From NCBI RefSeq assembly GCF_028069725.1, contig NZ_JANEWG010000019.1:18298-82297 (forward strand): a DNA stretch of 64,000 nt, in the 5' to 3' direction. Below are positions 34,380 through 44,422 of the stretch, piece after piece. The stretch's first letter is position 1; each line of letters begins with the position of its first letter. This DNA is from Citrobacter sp. Awk 4 (GTDB taxonomy: Bacteria; Pseudomonadota; Gammaproteobacteria; Enterobacterales; Enterobacteriaceae). The notes under the pieces were generated by a model, which was given only the letters and a program-made list of their open reading frames with translations, had not been told where the DNA came from and ran no database searches. The translations under genes and the position numbers were made by a program.

Positions 34380-35177
34380 ATGTTTTTAGTCGACTCACAC
34401 TGCCATTTGGATGGCCTGGATTATCAATCTCTGCATAAAGACGTGGATGACGTGCTGGCGAAAGCCGCCGCACGTGATGTGAAATTTTGTCTGGCAGTGG
34501 CGACAACGTTGCCAGGCTATCGCGGAATGCGCGCGCTGGTCGGTGACCGCGACAATGTGGTGTTTTCCTGCGGCGTACATCCGCTAAATCAGGATGAACC
34601 GTATGATGTTGAGGAACTCCGCCGCTTCGCCGCAGAAGATGGCGTTGTTGCGATGGGAGAGACCGGGCTGGATTATTTCTACACGCCTGAAACGAAGGTG
34701 CGTCAGCAGGAATCTTTCATTCACCATATCCAGATTGGTCGTGAGCTTAATAAGCCGGTCATTGTTCATACCCGCGATGCACGCGCTGACACGCTGGCAA
34801 TTTTACGCCAGGAAAACGTGACGGAATGCGGTGGCGTACTACACTGTTTTACAGAGGACAGAGAAACGGCGGGTAAGTTACTGGATCTCGGATTTTATAT
34901 CTCTTTTTCCGGTATCGTGACTTTTCGTAATGCTGAGCAGTTGCGTGACGCTGCCCGCTACGTACCGCTGGATCGTCTGTTAGTGGAAACGGATTCGCCA
35001 TATCTTGCTCCGGTGCCGCATCGTGGTAAAGAGAACCAGCCTGCAATGGTTCGCGATGTTGCAGAGTATATGGCTGTTTTGAAAGGTGTTGCCGTTGAAG
35101 AACTGGCGCAGGTAACCACCGATAACTTCGCCCGCTTGTTCCATATCAACGCTTCTCGCCTGGAATCCATTCGCTAG
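34380..35177 (+). CDS. ycfH: TatD-family metal-dependent hydrolase YcfH
   Basis: A 265-residue TatD-type TIM-barrel hydrolase. Metal ligands can be read in order: DSHCHLD (residues 5-11), the Glu in AMGETGLDYFY (near 95), VIVHTRDA (His near 128), VLHCFTED (His near 153) and ETDSPYLAP (Asp near 203). TatD proteins act as DNases or DNA-repair exonucleases in vitro; the role of YcfH itself is not settled. The start at 34380 gives the family N-terminus MFLVDSHCHL. It is the last gene of the pabC-mltG-tmk-holB-ycfH group. Confidence 0.95.
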   Translation: MFLVDSHCHLDGLDYQSLHKDVDDVLAKAAARDVKFCLAVATTLPGYRGMRALVGDRDNVVFSCGVHPLNQDEPYDVEELRRFAAEDGVVAMGETGLDYFYTPETKVRQQESFIHHIQIGRELNKPVIVHTRDARADTLAILRQENVTECGGVLHCFTEDRETAGKLLDLGFYISFSGIVTFRNAEQLRDAARYVPLDRLLVETDSPYLAPVPHRGKENQPAMVRDVAEYMAVLKGVAVEELAQVTTDNFARLFHINASRLESIR

Positions 35178-35319
35178 CAGAGTTTTTTTTAAGCTCGTAA
35201 TTAATACACAAAACAAGTAGAGTTCACCGCCATAAAATGGGCGGTGAATGGCCAGTTTGAAACATTCAGATACTGATTTTGCCCGTATTTGACGCTATTT
35301 ACACGGGCTACAGCTGAAA

Positions 35320-35335
35320 CGTGATAGCCGTCAAA
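35320..35335 (+). promoter_or_regulatory. CRP site upstream of ptsG
   Basis: CGTGA-TAGCCG-TCAAA keeps the spaced half-sites of the CRP consensus TGTGA-N6-TCACA (8 of 10 positions) in the ptsG upstream region, where E. coli has its activator site. Confidence 0.65.
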
Positions 35336-35350
35336 CAAAATTGATCTGAA

Positions 35351-35375
35351 TTATTTTACTCTGTGTAATAAATAA
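35351..35375 (+). promoter_or_regulatory. Mlc operator of ptsG
   Basis: TTATTTTACTCTGTGTAATA followed by AATAA is the near-palindromic Mlc operator known from E. coli ptsG (TTATTTTAC-N5-GTAAwAA type). Mlc represses ptsG when glucose is absent and is sequestered by the dephosphorylated EIIB domain of PtsG itself. Confidence 0.8.
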
Positions 35376-35450
35376 AAGGGCACTTAGATGTCCAGTCCAC
35401 GGCGGGGTTCTCCCCCCTCGCCAATGCGTGAGAACGTAGAAAGCACAAAA

Positions 35451-35471
35451 TACTCAGGAGCACTCTCAATT
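35451..35471 (+). promoter_or_regulatory. SgrS pairing region and ribosome site of ptsG
   Basis: TACTCAGGAGCACTCTCAAT just before the ptsG ATG is the sequence that pairs with the small RNA SgrS in E. coli and contains the AGGAG ribosome site. Its preservation suggests SgrS control during sugar-phosphate stress; sgrS itself is not in the window. Confidence 0.8.
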
Positions 35472-36905
35472 ATGTTTAAGAATGCATTTGCTAACCTGCA
35501 AAAGGTCGGTAAATCGCTGATGCTGCCGGTATCCGTACTGCCTATCGCAGGTATCCTGCTGGGCGTCGGTTCCGCAAACTTCAGCTGGCTGCCAGCCGTA
35601 GTTTCACACGTAATGGCGGAAGCAGGCGGTTCTGTTTTTGCCAACATGCCACTGATTTTTGCTATCGGTGTTGCACTTGGTTTTACTAACAACGACGGCG
35701 TTTCGGCACTGGCCTCGGTGGTTGCATACGGAATCATGGTTAAAACCATGGCTGTTGTCGCGCCGCTGGTTCTGCATTTACCTGCTGAAGAAATCGCAGC
35801 AAAACATCTGGCGGATACGGGTGTTCTCGGGGGGATTATCTCCGGTGCGATTGCAGCGTATATGTTCAACCGCTTCTACCGTATCAAACTGCCTGAGTAC
35901 CTGGGCTTCTTTGCCGGTAAGCGCTTCGTTCCGATTATTTCTGGTCTGGCTGCCATCTTCACCGGTGTCATCCTGTCCTTCATTTGGCCGCCGATCGGTA
36001 CTGCTATTCAGACGTTCTCTCAGTGGGCTGCATATCAGAACCCGGTTGTGGCGTTCGGTATCTACGGTTTCGTTGAACGTTGCCTGGTGCCATTCGGTCT
36101 GCACCACATCTGGAACGTTCCTTTCCAGATGCAAATTGGTGAATACACCAACGCAGCGGGCCAGGTGTTCCACGGCGATATTCCGCGCTATATGGCGGGT
36201 GACCCGACTGCAGGTAAACTGTCTGGCGGCTTCCTGTTCAAAATGTACGGTCTGCCAGCGGCTGCAATTGCAATTTGGCACTCTGCTAAACCAGAAAACC
36301 GCGCGAAAGTGGGCGGTATCATGATCTCCGCAGCGTTGACCTCGTTCCTGACCGGTATTACCGAGCCGATCGAGTTCTCCTTCATGTTCGTTGCGCCGAT
36401 CCTGTACGTGATCCATGCGATTCTGGCTGGTCTGGCGTTCCCGATCTGTATCCTGCTGGGTATGCGTGACGGGACCTCCTTCTCTCACGGTCTGATTGAC
36501 TTCATCGTGCTGAGCGGTAACAGCAGCAAGCTGTGGTTGTTCCCGATTGTGGGTGCAGGTTATGCGATTGTTTACTACACCATTTTCCGTGTACTGATCA
36601 AAGCGCTGGATCTGAAAACGCCGGGTCGTGAAGATGCCACCGAAGACAGCAAAGCGGGTGCTACCAGTGAAATGGCTCCGGCTCTGATTGCGGCATTTGG
36701 CGGTAAAGATAACATCACCAACCTCGACGCCTGTATTACTCGTCTGCGTGTCAGCGTTGCTGATGTGACGAAAGTGGATCAACCTGGTCTGAAGAAACTG
36801 GGTGCTGCAGGTGTTGTCGTGGCGGGCTCTGGTGTTCAGGCTATTTTCGGTACTAAATCCGATAACCTGAAAACAGAAATGGATGAATACATCCGTAGCC
36901 ACTAA
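35472..36905 (+). CDS. ptsG: PTS glucose transporter subunit IIBC
   Basis: A 477-residue glucose-specific EIICB that imports and phosphorylates glucose. The IIC domain (about 1-390) has the usual eight or more membrane segments and the substrate motif [10 protein letters not shown]. The IIB domain carries the phosphorylated Cys in [11 protein letters not shown] (near 421). The start at [16 protein letters not shown] (35472) matches E. coli and has the SgrS/ribosome site in front. An upstream in-frame ATG at 35388 is not favoured. A terminator follows. The next gene is lpxM and not fhuE as in E. coli. Confidence 0.98.
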   Translation: MFKNAFANLQKVGKSLMLPVSVLPIAGILLGVGSANFSWLPAVVSHVMAEAGGSVFANMPLIFAIGVALGFTNNDGVSALASVVAYGIMVKTMAVVAPLVLHLPAEEIAAKHLADTGVLGGIISGAIAAYMFNRFYRIKLPEYLGFFAGKRFVPIISGLAAIFTGVILSFIWPPIGTAIQTFSQWAAYQNPVVAFGIYGFVERCLVPFGLHHIWNVPFQMQIGEYTNAAGQVFHGDIPRYMAGDPTAGKLSGGFLFKMYGLPAAAIAIWHSAKPENRAKVGGIMISAALTSFLTGITEPIEFSFMFVAPILYVIHAILAGLAFPICILLGMRDGTSFSHGLIDFIVLSGNSSKLWLFPIVGAGYAIVYYTIFRVLIKALDLKTPGREDATEDSKAGATSEMAPALIAAFGGKDNITNLDACITRLRVSVADVTKVDQPGLKKLGAAGVVVAGSGVQAIFGTKSDNLKTEMDEYIRSH

Positions 36906-36928
36906 GTTATAAGATGTTGGGGAGAACT

Positions 36929-36954
36929 AAGGCAGCCTTATGGCTGCCTTTTTT
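36929..36954 (+). terminator. Terminator of ptsG
   Basis: AAGGCAGCC-TTAT-GGCTGCCTT (36929-36950) with a run of six T, 24 bp after the stop. Confidence 0.93.
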
Positions 36955-37082
36955 ACGTCTGACGAAAAAAAGAGAGACTAACGCCCGTGAAGGCCGATTT
37001 TTGCTTTGTATGGGGCACGGCGCGCCGCTACACTATCAGCAGATCTACTTTTCGCATTCGCGTCATCAGACACTGGAAAAGC
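36955..37082. other. Synteny junction between the ptsG and lpxM regions
   Basis: These 128 bp join sequence that lies near minute 25 in E. coli K-12 (pyrC to ptsG) to sequence near minute 42 (lpxM to yebY), which runs in the opposite orientation to K-12. No insertion sequence, rRNA or long repeat is visible in the junction. The part nearest lpxM (from about 37010) probably belongs to the ancestral lpxM upstream region. The mepM gene that precedes lpxM in K-12 is absent. Confidence 0.7.
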
Positions 37083-38054
37083 ATGGAAACGAAAAAAAAT
37101 AACATTGAGTACATCCCTGAATTTGAAAAATCATTTCGCCATCCTCGCTATTGGGGAGCCTGGCTGGGCGTCGCTGCGATGGCAGGTATTGCGCTGACGC
37201 CCGCGTCATTTCGCGATCCCATCCTGGCGAGACTGGGTCGTTTTGCCGGACGTTTAGGAAAAAGTTCTCGTCGTCGTGCGCTGATCAATTTGTCGCTTTG
37301 CTTCCCGCAGCGCAGCGAAGCCGAGCGTGAGGCGATTGTCGATGAGATGTTTGAGACAGCGCCTCAGGCGATGGTCATGATGGCTGAGCTGGCGATGCGC
37401 GGGCCTGAAAAAGTACAGAAGCGCGTCGACTGGCAGGGACTGGAGATTATCGAGGAACTGAGGCGCAACAATGAGAAAGTCATCTTTCTGGTACCGCACG
37501 GCTGGGGCGTTGATATCCCGGCGATGCTGATGGCATCACAGGGGCAGAAAATGGCTGCTATGTTCCATAATCAGGGCAACCCGGTATTTGATTACGTCTG
37601 GAACACCGTCCGTCGCCGCTTTGGTGGGCGCTTGCATGCCCGTAATGACGGCATTAAGCCGTTTATCCAGTCCGTCCGCCAGGGATATTGGGGATACTAT
37701 CTGCCAGATCAGGATCACGGTGCCGAACACAGTGAGTTCGTGGATTTCTTCGCGACGTATAAAGCCACCTTGCCAGCAATCGGTCGTCTGATGAAAGTGT
37801 GTCGTGCCCGCGTGGTTCCACTCTTTCCTGTCTATGATGGTAAAACACACCGGTTAACGATTCTGGTGCGTCCGCCTATGGACGATCTTCTGACTGCGGA
37901 TGACAACACGATCGCGAGAAGAATGAATGAAGAGGTGGAAATCTTTGTTGGCCCACATCCAGAACAATACACCTGGATATTAAAACTGCTGAAGACCCGG
38001 AAACCGGGCGAAATTCAGCCGTATAAGCGAAAAGATCTTTATCCGATTAAATAA
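37083..38054 (+). CDS. lpxM: Lipid A myristoyltransferase LpxM (MsbB)
   Basis: A 323-residue inner-membrane acyltransferase that adds the last secondary acyl chain (myristate) to Kdo2-lipid A, giving hexa-acylated lipid A. The HX4D/E acyltransferase motif is seen as LVPHGWGVDIPA (near 137-148). An N-terminal hydrophobic helix is at WLGVAAMAGIALTP. The start at METKKNN (37083) gives the E. coli length. The open frame extends 32 codons upstream into the junction region, and that part is not LpxM-like. It shares a bidirectional terminator with the convergent pykA. Confidence 0.96.
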   Translation: METKKNNIEYIPEFEKSFRHPRYWGAWLGVAAMAGIALTPASFRDPILARLGRFAGRLGKSSRRRALINLSLCFPQRSEAEREAIVDEMFETAPQAMVMMAELAMRGPEKVQKRVDWQGLEIIEELRRNNEKVIFLVPHGWGVDIPAMLMASQGQKMAAMFHNQGNPVFDYVWNTVRRRFGGRLHARNDGIKPFIQSVRQGYWGYYLPDQDHGAEHSEFVDFFATYKATLPAIGRLMKVCRARVVPLFPVYDGKTHRLTILVRPPMDDLLTADDNTIARRMNEEVEIFVGPHPEQYTWILKLLKTRKPGEIQPYKRKDLYPIK

Positions 38055-38082
38055 AAAAAGCCTCTCGTCAGAGAGGCTTTTT
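38055..38082. terminator. Bidirectional terminator between lpxM and pykA
   Basis: AAAAGCCTCTC-GTCA-GAGAGGCTTTT with A- and T-runs on the two sides, between the convergent stops of lpxM and pykA. Confidence 0.92.
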
Positions 38083-38101
38083 ACTTTCTGGCATCGGGAA
38101 A

Positions 38102-39544
38102 TTACTCGACTGTCAGAATACGAGTGGTATTCGTTGAACCGACGGTGCTCATCACGTCGCCCTGGGTGACAATCACCAGATCGCCGGACACCAGATAGCC
38201 TTTGTCGCGCAGCAAATTAACCGCTTCACTTGCCGCCACAACGCCATCAGCCGCGCTGTCGAAGTGCACCGGTGTAACGCCACGATACAACGAAGTCAGG
38301 TTCAGCGTGCGCTCATGACGAGACATCGCAAAAATCGGCAAGCCAGAACTGATACGCGAAGTCATCAGCGCAGTACGCCCTGATTCGGTCATGGCGATAA
38401 TGGCCGTTACCCCTTTCAGGTGGTTTGCCGCATACATTGCCGACATGGCGATGGCTTCTTCGACATTATCGAACTGCACATCAAGGCGGTGTTTAGAGAC
38501 GTTAATGCTTGGGATTTTTTCTGCGCCCAGACATACGCGCGCCATCGCGGCTACCGTTTCTGCCGGATACTGGCCCGCAGCGGTTTCAGCCGACAGCATC
38601 ACGGCGTCGGTGCCATCCAGCACGGCGTTGGCCACGTCCATAACTTCTGCACGGGTCGGCATAGGGTTGGTGATCATCGACTCCATCATCTGCGTGGCGG
38701 TAATGACCGCACGGTTCAACTGACGAGCGCGACGAATCAGTGCCTTCTGAATACCAACCAGCTCCGGATCGCCAATTTCAACGCCCAGGTCGCCACGAGC
38801 CACCATCACAACGTCGGAAGCCAGAATGATGTCATCCATCGCATTCTGGTCGCAAACGGCTTCTGCACGTTCGACTTTCGCAACAATTTTTGCATCGCAG
38901 CCCGCATCGCGTGCAAGGCGACGCGCATAGTTCAGGTCTTCGCCGCAGCGAGGGAAGGAGACGGCCAGATAATCAACGCCGATTTGCGCTGCAGTGACGA
39001 TATCCGCTTTGTCTTTTTCGGTCAGCGCTTCTGCAGAAAGGCCACCGCCGAGTTTGTTGATGCCTTTGTTGTTAGAGAGTGGACCGCCGACGGTCACTTC
39101 GGTGAAGACTTTCATGCCCTGAACTTCCAGGACCTTCAGCTGTACGCGACCATCGTCCAGTAACAGGATATCGCCAGGAACCACATCAGCGGGCAGGCCT
39201 TTGTAATCGATACCGACTTTTTCTTTATCGCCTTCACCTTTCTCCAGATTTGCATCTAACAGGAATTTATCGCCGATGTTCAGGAAAACTTTACCTTCTT
39301 TGAAGGTCGATACGCGGATTTTTGGTCCCTGGAGATCGCCCAGAATGGCCACATGACGCCCCAGTTTTGCGGCAATCTCACGAACTTTATCAGCGCGTAT
39401 TTTGTGATCTTCTGGCGATCCGTGAGAGAAGTTCATTCGTACGACGTTCGCACCCGCAGCGATAATTTTCTCAAGGTTGTTATCGCGATCAGTTGCCGGG
39501 CCTAACGTGGTAACGATTTTGGTTCTGCGAAGCCTTCTGGACAT
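38102..39544 (-). CDS. pykA: Pyruvate kinase II (PykA)
   Basis: A 480-residue glycolytic enzyme that converts phosphoenolpyruvate and ADP to pyruvate and ATP; the PykA isozyme is AMP-activated. Active-site segments include [12 protein letters not shown] (near 36), [20 protein letters not shown] (catalytic Lys near 223), [12 protein letters not shown] (metal site) and [10 protein letters not shown]. The start MSRRLRRTK at 39544 gives the E. coli length. It lies upstream of nothing on its strand but shares its promoter region with the downstream end of hexR. Confidence 0.97.
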   Translation of the reverse strand: MSRRLRRTKIVTTLGPATDRDNNLEKIIAAGANVVRMNFSHGSPEDHKIRADKVREIAAKLGRHVAILGDLQGPKIRVSTFKEGKVFLNIGDKFLLDANLEKGEGDKEKVGIDYKGLPADVVPGDILLLDDGRVQLKVLEVQGMKVFTEVTVGGPLSNNKGINKLGGGLSAEALTEKDKADIVTAAQIGVDYLAVSFPRCGEDLNYARRLARDAGCDAKIVAKVERAEAVCDQNAMDDIILASDVVMVARGDLGVEIGDPELVGIQKALIRRARQLNRAVITATQMMESMITNPMPTRAEVMDVANAVLDGTDAVMLSAETAAGQYPAETVAAMARVCLGAEKIPSINVSKHRLDVQFDNVEEAIAMSAMYAANHLKGVTAIIAMTESGRTALMTSRISSGLPIFAMSRHERTLNLTSLYRGVTPVHFDSAADGVVAASEAVNLLRDKGYLVSGDLVIVTQGDVMSTVGSTNTTRILTVE

Positions 39545-39637
39545 GTAATACTCCGTTGACTGAAACAACTTGGTGTTGCGTGAACATTGATCCGGATATA
39601 AAGCCGGATGACGAAAAGAGTGTGCTTGTTATTGCTT

Positions 39638-40507
39638 TTAGCGGTCATCGCTCCTTATGAGCAGTTCTTTATCAAAACGCGATTCCTTAAGCGCTTCCTT
39701 GACGCGCTTCAAGTTATCTCTGAATTTTGCCCCGCGACGCAAAGTAAATCCGGTTGCCAGCACATCTATCACGGTCAGTTGAGCAAGTCGAGAGACCATC
39801 GGCATATAAATGTCAGTATCTTCCGGTACATCAAGTGTAATCGCTAATGTGGCTTCGCGCGCCAGCGGTGTTCCGGCAGAGGTCAGTGCAATCACCATGG
39901 CATCGTTTTCGCGCGCCAGCTGCGCCAGTTCTACCAGGCTTTTGGTTCTGCCCGTGTGCGAAATGAGCACAACCACGTCGTCATCGCTACAATTCATACA
40001 GCTCATGCGTTGCAGGACAACATCATCGGAGTATATGACCGGAACGTTGAAGCGGAAAAATTTGTTCATGGCGTCATGCGCCACGGCGGCGGAAGATCCA
40101 AGGCCGAAGAAGGAAATTTTCTTCGCTTGCGTCAGCAGGTCGACCGCGCGATTCACCGCAGATTTATCAAGCGACTGGCGGACATGGTCGAGGCTGGCCA
40201 TCGCGGATTCGAAGATTTTTCCCGTATAGGACTCAACACTGTCATCTTCATCCACATTGCGATTAACATAGGGCGTGCCATTTGCCAGACTTTGCGCCAG
40301 ATGCAGTTTAAAATCAGGAAAACCGCGCGTGTCCATGCTGCGACAGAAGCGGTTTACGGTCGGTTCACTGACATTCGCTTCCAGGGCCAGCGTTGCAATA
40401 CTCGAATGGATGGACTGGTCAGGGGAAGCAAGAATAACATCGGCGACTTTGCGTTCTGACTTGCTCAGATGTTCCAGTTTTACCTGGATTTTTTCCAGCA
40501 TATTCAT
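39638..40507 (-). CDS. hexR: HexR transcriptional regulator (RpiR family)
   Basis: A 289-residue RpiR-type repressor of central sugar metabolism that responds to 2-keto-3-deoxy-6-phosphogluconate. The N-terminal helix-turn-helix covers ERKVADVILASPD to VSEPTVNRFCRSM (about 18-58). The C-terminal SIS sugar-phosphate domain includes FFGLGSSAAVAHDA (near 132) and LISHTGRTKSLVEL (near 180). It is divergent from zwf, whose promoter region contains a HexR palindrome. Confidence 0.96.
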   Translation of the reverse strand: MNMLEKIQVKLEHLSKSERKVADVILASPDQSIHSSIATLALEANVSEPTVNRFCRSMDTRGFPDFKLHLAQSLANGTPYVNRNVDEDDSVESYTGKIFESAMASLDHVRQSLDKSAVNRAVDLLTQAKKISFFGLGSSAAVAHDAMNKFFRFNVPVIYSDDVVLQRMSCMNCSDDDVVVLISHTGRTKSLVELAQLARENDAMVIALTSAGTPLAREATLAITLDVPEDTDIYMPMVSRLAQLTVIDVLATGFTLRRGAKFRDNLKRVKEALKESRFDKELLIRSDDR

Positions 40508-40557
40508 GATGTAGAAAACTCATGGTAACGACGATTTCTGAGATACAAGAAATCGAG

Positions 40558-40581
40558 AGGTAATTTTGTTAGATATTACCT
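40558..40581. repeat. Inverted repeat upstream of hexR
   Basis: AGGTAAT (40558-40564) and ATTACCT (40575-40581) form a seven-base inverted repeat with a 10-base spacer, about 50 bp upstream of the hexR start. The arms resemble the TAATT/AATTA arms of HexR sites but the spacing differs, so a regulator is not assigned. Confidence 0.35.
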
Positions 40582-40739
40582 CCGGGCGCCAATTAAGGGA
40601 GCAAAATGGATAGAATAGTTGTTGTTTTTTTTCATTACATGATCAGCGTCGGGTTTTAGCTGTCGGCCATCTGTGTGAAAACGACGACTTTTTTATCCGT
40701 TTTGCGGCTGAATGTGCCGTAAAACGCCTGACAAGCCGG

Positions 40740-40760
40740 GATCGCACCGGCAGACAAGTG
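40740..40760 (+). promoter_or_regulatory. SoxS/MarA/Rob box of zwf
   Basis: GATCGCACCGGCAGACAAGT corresponds base for base in layout to the E. coli zwf marbox (GATCGCAC followed 6-7 bp later by a-AAG), about 100 bp before the zwf ATG. It should let superoxide stress raise NADPH production. Confidence 0.7.
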
Positions 40761-40800
40761 TTTACGGTTTCCGGAATCACGTAAAAGCAGTACAGTGCAC

Positions 40801-40815
40801 TGTAATAAAATTACA
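40801..40815 (+). promoter_or_regulatory. HexR operator in the zwf promoter
   Basis: TGTAATAAAATTACA is nearly identical to the HexR consensus TGTAATTAAATTACA. It lies immediately before a TATAAC -10 box (40818-40823), so bound HexR would block RNA polymerase. Confidence 0.85.
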
Positions 40816-40862
40816 ACTATAACCTGGCAGAAGTACCAGGATAGTTAACTGAGGAGAATGAC

Positions 40863-42338
40863 ATGGCGGTAACGCAAACAGCCCAGGCATGTGACCTGGT
40901 CATTTTCGGCGCGAAAGGCGACCTGGCGCGTCGTAAATTGCTGCCTTCCCTATATCAACTAGAAAAAGCCGGTCAGATAAACCCGGATACCCGCATTATT
41001 GGGGTGGGTCGTGCTGACTGGGATAAAGAAGCCTACACGAAGGTGGTTCGCGAAGCGCTCGAAACCTTCATGAAGGAAAAAATTGATGAAGGTTTGTGGG
41101 ATACCCTGAGTGGTCGCCTGGATTTCTGCAATCTGGATGTCAACGATACCGCTGCTTTTGCCCGCCTGGGTAGCATGTTGGATCAAAAAGAGCGCACCAC
41201 TATTAACTATTTTGCGATGCCGCCCAGCACCTTCGGCGCAATCTGCAAAGGGTTAGGCGAGGCGAAGCTGAATGCGAAGCCTGCGCGGGTGGTCATGGAA
41301 AAACCGCTCGGCACATCACTGGCCACCTCTCGTGAAATCAACGACCAGGTGGGAAAATATTTTGAAGAGAGCCAGGTTTATCGTATTGACCACTATCTCG
41401 GCAAAGAGACGGTTCTGAACTTACTGGCGCTGCGTTTCGCCAACTCCCTGTTCGTCAATAACTGGGACAATCGCACCATCGATCACGTGGAAATCACCGT
41501 GGCGGAAGAGGTGGGTATTGAAGGTCGCTGGGGCTACTTTGACCAGGCCGGTCAGATGCGCGACATGATCCAGAACCACCTGCTGCAGATTCTGTGTATG
41601 ATCGCCATGTCACCGCCGTCCGACCTGAGCGCTGACAGTATTCGCGATGAAAAAGTGAAAGTGCTGAAGTCACTGCGTCGTATCGACCGTTCGAACGTCC
41701 GTGAAAAAACGGTTCGTGGTCAGTACACCACTGGTTTCGCGCAAGGTAAAAAAGTGCCGGGGTATCTGGAAGAAGAGGGGGCGAATAAGAGCAGCAATAC
41801 CGAAACGTTCGTCGCCATTCGTGTCGACATCGATAACTGGCGCTGGGCGGGTGTACCGTTTTACCTGCGTACCGGCAAACGACTGCCGACCAAATGTTCT
41901 GAAGTGGTCGTCTACTTCAAGACGCCTGAGCTCAACCTGTTCAAAGAGTCATGGCAGGATCTGCCGCAGAACAAATTGACGATCCGTCTGCAACCGGATG
42001 AAGGCGTGGATATTCAGGTACTCAATAAAGTACCGGGTCTGGATCATAAACATAACCTGCAGATTACCAAGCTGGATCTGAGCTACTCCGAAACATTTAA
42101 CCAGACGCATCTGGCGGATGCGTATGAACGCTTACTGCTGGAAACCATGCGGGGTATTCAGGCGCTGTTTGTGCGCCGTGACGAAGTGGAAGAAGCATGG
42201 AAATGGGTCGACTCCATCACAGAAGCCTGGGCGATGGATAACGACGCGCCGAAGCCGTATCAGGCGGGGACGTGGGGACCGGTTGCCTCGGTAGCGATGA
42301 TCACCCGTGATGGCCGCTCCTGGAATGAATTTGAGTAA
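40863..42338 (+). CDS. zwf: Glucose-6-phosphate 1-dehydrogenase
   Basis: A 491-residue NADP-dependent enzyme, E. coli length. It oxidises glucose-6-phosphate and feeds both the pentose phosphate and Entner-Doudoroff routes. Motifs are the coenzyme loop [14 protein letters not shown] (residues 15-28), EKPLGTS (near 147) and the active-site RIDHYLGKE (near 176) with the catalytic His/Lys. An AGGAG ribosome site precedes the ATG. Upstream are a marbox and HexR operator; edd and eda follow, making a continuous route from glucose-6-phosphate to pyruvate plus glyceraldehyde-3-phosphate. Confidence 0.98.
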   Translation: MAVTQTAQACDLVIFGAKGDLARRKLLPSLYQLEKAGQINPDTRIIGVGRADWDKEAYTKVVREALETFMKEKIDEGLWDTLSGRLDFCNLDVNDTAAFARLGSMLDQKERTTINYFAMPPSTFGAICKGLGEAKLNAKPARVVMEKPLGTSLATSREINDQVGKYFEESQVYRIDHYLGKETVLNLLALRFANSLFVNNWDNRTIDHVEITVAEEVGIEGRWGYFDQAGQMRDMIQNHLLQILCMIAMSPPSDLSADSIRDEKVKVLKSLRRIDRSNVREKTVRGQYTTGFAQGKKVPGYLEEEGANKSSNTETFVAIRVDIDNWRWAGVPFYLRTGKRLPTKCSEVVVYFKTPELNLFKESWQDLPQNKLTIRLQPDEGVDIQVLNKVPGLDHKHNLQITKLDLSYSETFNQTHLADAYERLLLETMRGIQALFVRRDEVEEAWKWVDSITEAWAMDNDAPKPYQAGTWGPVASVAMITRDGRSWNEFE

Positions 42339-42362
42339 AACTTCATCTGGCACGACAGTGTT

Positions 42363-42378
42363 ATTTTACCGGTAACAT
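42363..42378 (+). promoter_or_regulatory. GntR operator between zwf and edd
   Basis: ATTTTACCGGTAACAT matches the gluconate repressor palindrome ATGTTACCGGTAACAT at 15 of 16 positions. It lies 24 bp after the zwf stop and about 195 bp before edd. GntR control of edd-eda is established in E. coli. Confidence 0.75.
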
Positions 42379-42415
42379 GATCTAACACAGATTGTAGAAT
42401 AATTTTTGCACTTTT

Positions 42416-42450
42416 AAGCCCCGCGTGGATTCACCCGCGGGGCTTTTTTT
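42416..42450 (+). terminator. Terminator after zwf
   Basis: AAGCCCCGCG/CGCGGGGCTT ten-base-pair stem with a 10-base loop and a seven-base T-run. Confidence 0.92.
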
Positions 42451-42572
42451 ATTACACTGACTGAAACGATTTTGCCCCTGAGCTCCGGCTTATCAACGTT
42501 TCAGCATAGTTTAACCCTGATGAAACATATTGGTGATCCTGTAGCCCGGACAGATAAATTTTAGGAGCCTCT

Positions 42573-44384
42573 ATGAATCCGAATTTGTTACGCGTAACAC
42601 AACGTATTATTGAACGTTCTCACAAAACTCGTTCTGCCTATCTTGCGCGCATTGAGCAAGCGAAAACGTCGACGGTTCACCGCTCCCAGCTGGCGTGTGG
42701 AAACCTGGCGCACGGATTTGCGGCGTGCCAACCCGACGATAAAGCGTCGCTGAAAAGCATGTTGCGTAACAATATCGCGATCATTACCTCCTATAACGAC
42801 ATGCTTTCTGCGCACCAGCCTTATGAGCATTATCCTGAGATCATCCGCAAAGCGCTGCACGCGGCGAATGCGATCGGCCAGGTTGCGGGCGGCGTGCCTG
42901 CAATGTGCGATGGTGTGACCCAGGGCCAGGACGGAATGGAACTGTCGCTTCTGAGCCGCGAAGTGATTGCTATGTCGGCGGCAGTCGGGTTGTCACACAA
43001 TATGTTCGACGGGGCGTTATTCCTCGGCGTGTGTGACAAAATCGTCCCGGGGCTGGCGATGGCGGCGCTCTCGTTTGGCCATCTGCCGTCCATTTTCGTG
43101 CCGTCAGGCCCGATGGCCAGCGGCCTGCCAAATAAAGAAAAAGTGCGTATCCGCCAGCTTTATGCCGAAGGGAAGGTTGACCGTATGGCGCTGCTGGAAT
43201 CCGAAGCCGCCTCTTACCATGCGCCAGGCACCTGTACGTTTTACGGTACCGCCAACACCAACCAAATGGTGGTGGAGTTCATGGGGATGCAATTGCCGGG
43301 CTCCTCCTTTGTGCATCCTGATGCACCGCTACGTGAAGCGTTGACCGCGGCGGCAGCCCGTCAGGTGACGCGTTTGACCGGCAACGGTAACGAATGGATG
43401 CCTGTCGGCAAAATGATTGACGAAAAAGTGGTGGTGAACGGTATTGTCGCGTTGCTCGCGACGGGCGGTTCAACCAACCACACCATGCATCTGGTGGCGA
43501 TGGCGCGCGCCGCCGGAATTATTATCAACTGGGATGATTTCTCCGACCTTTCAGACGTCGTCCCGCTGATGGCTCGCCTCTACCCGAATGGCCCGGCGGA
43601 CATTAACCACTTCCAGGCGGCGGGCGGGGTGCCTGTCCTGATGCGTGAACTGCTGAACGCGGGCCTTCTGCATGAAGATGTCAACACTGTGGCGGGCTTT
43701 GGTTTGTCTCGTTACACCCTGGAACCGTGGCTGAACAATGGCGAACTGGACTGGCGTGAAGGGGCGGCGAAGTCGCTTGATAGCAATGTTATCGCTACCT
43801 TTGATAAGCCGTTCTCACACCACGGCGGGACGAAAGTGCTGAGCGGAAACCTGGGGCGTGCAGTGATGAAAACCTCTGCGGTTCCGGTTGAAAACCAGGT
43901 CATTGAAGCGCCAGCCATTGTCTTTGAGAGCCAGCACGACGTATTACCGGCATTTGAGGCCGGGTTGTTGGACCGTGATTGCGTGGTGGTAGTGCGTCAT
44001 CAGGGACCAAAAGCGAACGGAATGCCAGAATTGCACAAACTCATGCCGCCACTTGGTGTATTATTGGACCGTTGTTTCAAAATTGCGTTAGTTACTGATG
44101 GACGGCTTTCCGGTGCTTCAGGTAAAGTGCCTTCAGCAATCCATGTTACGCCGGAAGCTTACGATGGCGGGTTACTGGCGAAAGTGCGCGATGGCGACAT
44201 CATTCGTGTGAACGGACAGACAGGTGAGCTGACTCTGCTGGTCGATGCAGCGGAACTTGCCGCTCGTCAGCCTCACATTCCGGATCTGAGCTCATCCAGA
44301 GTAGGGACAGGGCGTGAGATGTTCAGCGCGTTGCGCGAAAACCTCTCCGGTGCGGAACAGGGCGCAACCTGTATCACTTTTTAA
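42573..44384 (+). CDS. edd: Phosphogluconate dehydratase
   Basis: A 603-residue IlvD/Edd-family dehydratase that makes 2-keto-3-deoxy-6-phosphogluconate in the Entner-Doudoroff pathway. It uses a [4Fe-4S] cluster; Cys-containing conserved segments are [14 protein letters not shown] (near 110) and [11 protein letters not shown] (near 150), with a third Cys in [14 protein letters not shown]. The C-terminal [19 protein letters not shown] is the family signature. It is the same length as E. coli Edd. eda follows 38 bp later in the same operon. Confidence 0.98.
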   Translation: MNPNLLRVTQRIIERSHKTRSAYLARIEQAKTSTVHRSQLACGNLAHGFAACQPDDKASLKSMLRNNIAIITSYNDMLSAHQPYEHYPEIIRKALHAANAIGQVAGGVPAMCDGVTQGQDGMELSLLSREVIAMSAAVGLSHNMFDGALFLGVCDKIVPGLAMAALSFGHLPSIFVPSGPMASGLPNKEKVRIRQLYAEGKVDRMALLESEAASYHAPGTCTFYGTANTNQMVVEFMGMQLPGSSFVHPDAPLREALTAAAARQVTRLTGNGNEWMPVGKMIDEKVVVNGIVALLATGGSTNHTMHLVAMARAAGIIINWDDFSDLSDVVPLMARLYPNGPADINHFQAAGGVPVLMRELLNAGLLHEDVNTVAGFGLSRYTLEPWLNNGELDWREGAAKSLDSNVIATFDKPFSHHGGTKVLSGNLGRAVMKTSAVPVENQVIEAPAIVFESQHDVLPAFEAGLLDRDCVVVVRHQGPKANGMPELHKLMPPLGVLLDRCFKIALVTDGRLSGASGKVPSAIHVTPEAYDGGLLAKVRDGDIIRVNGQTGELTLLVDAAELAARQPHIPDLSSSRVGTGREMFSALRENLSGAEQGATCITF

Positions 44385-44422
44385 AACGAAAAATTTTGTA
44401 ATCAGGCGAGAGAAAAACTCTG

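Noticed and set aside
35778..36902. 374-codon open frame on the minus strand opposite ptsG
   Set aside because: It is fully antisense to ptsG, His/Arg/Gln rich with no domain character, and has no ribosome site; a frame shadow of a highly codon-biased gene.
36987..37082. 32-codon upstream extension of lpxM
   Set aside because: The MKADFC... extension reads through the junction and upstream region; starting at 37083 gives the known 323-residue LpxM.
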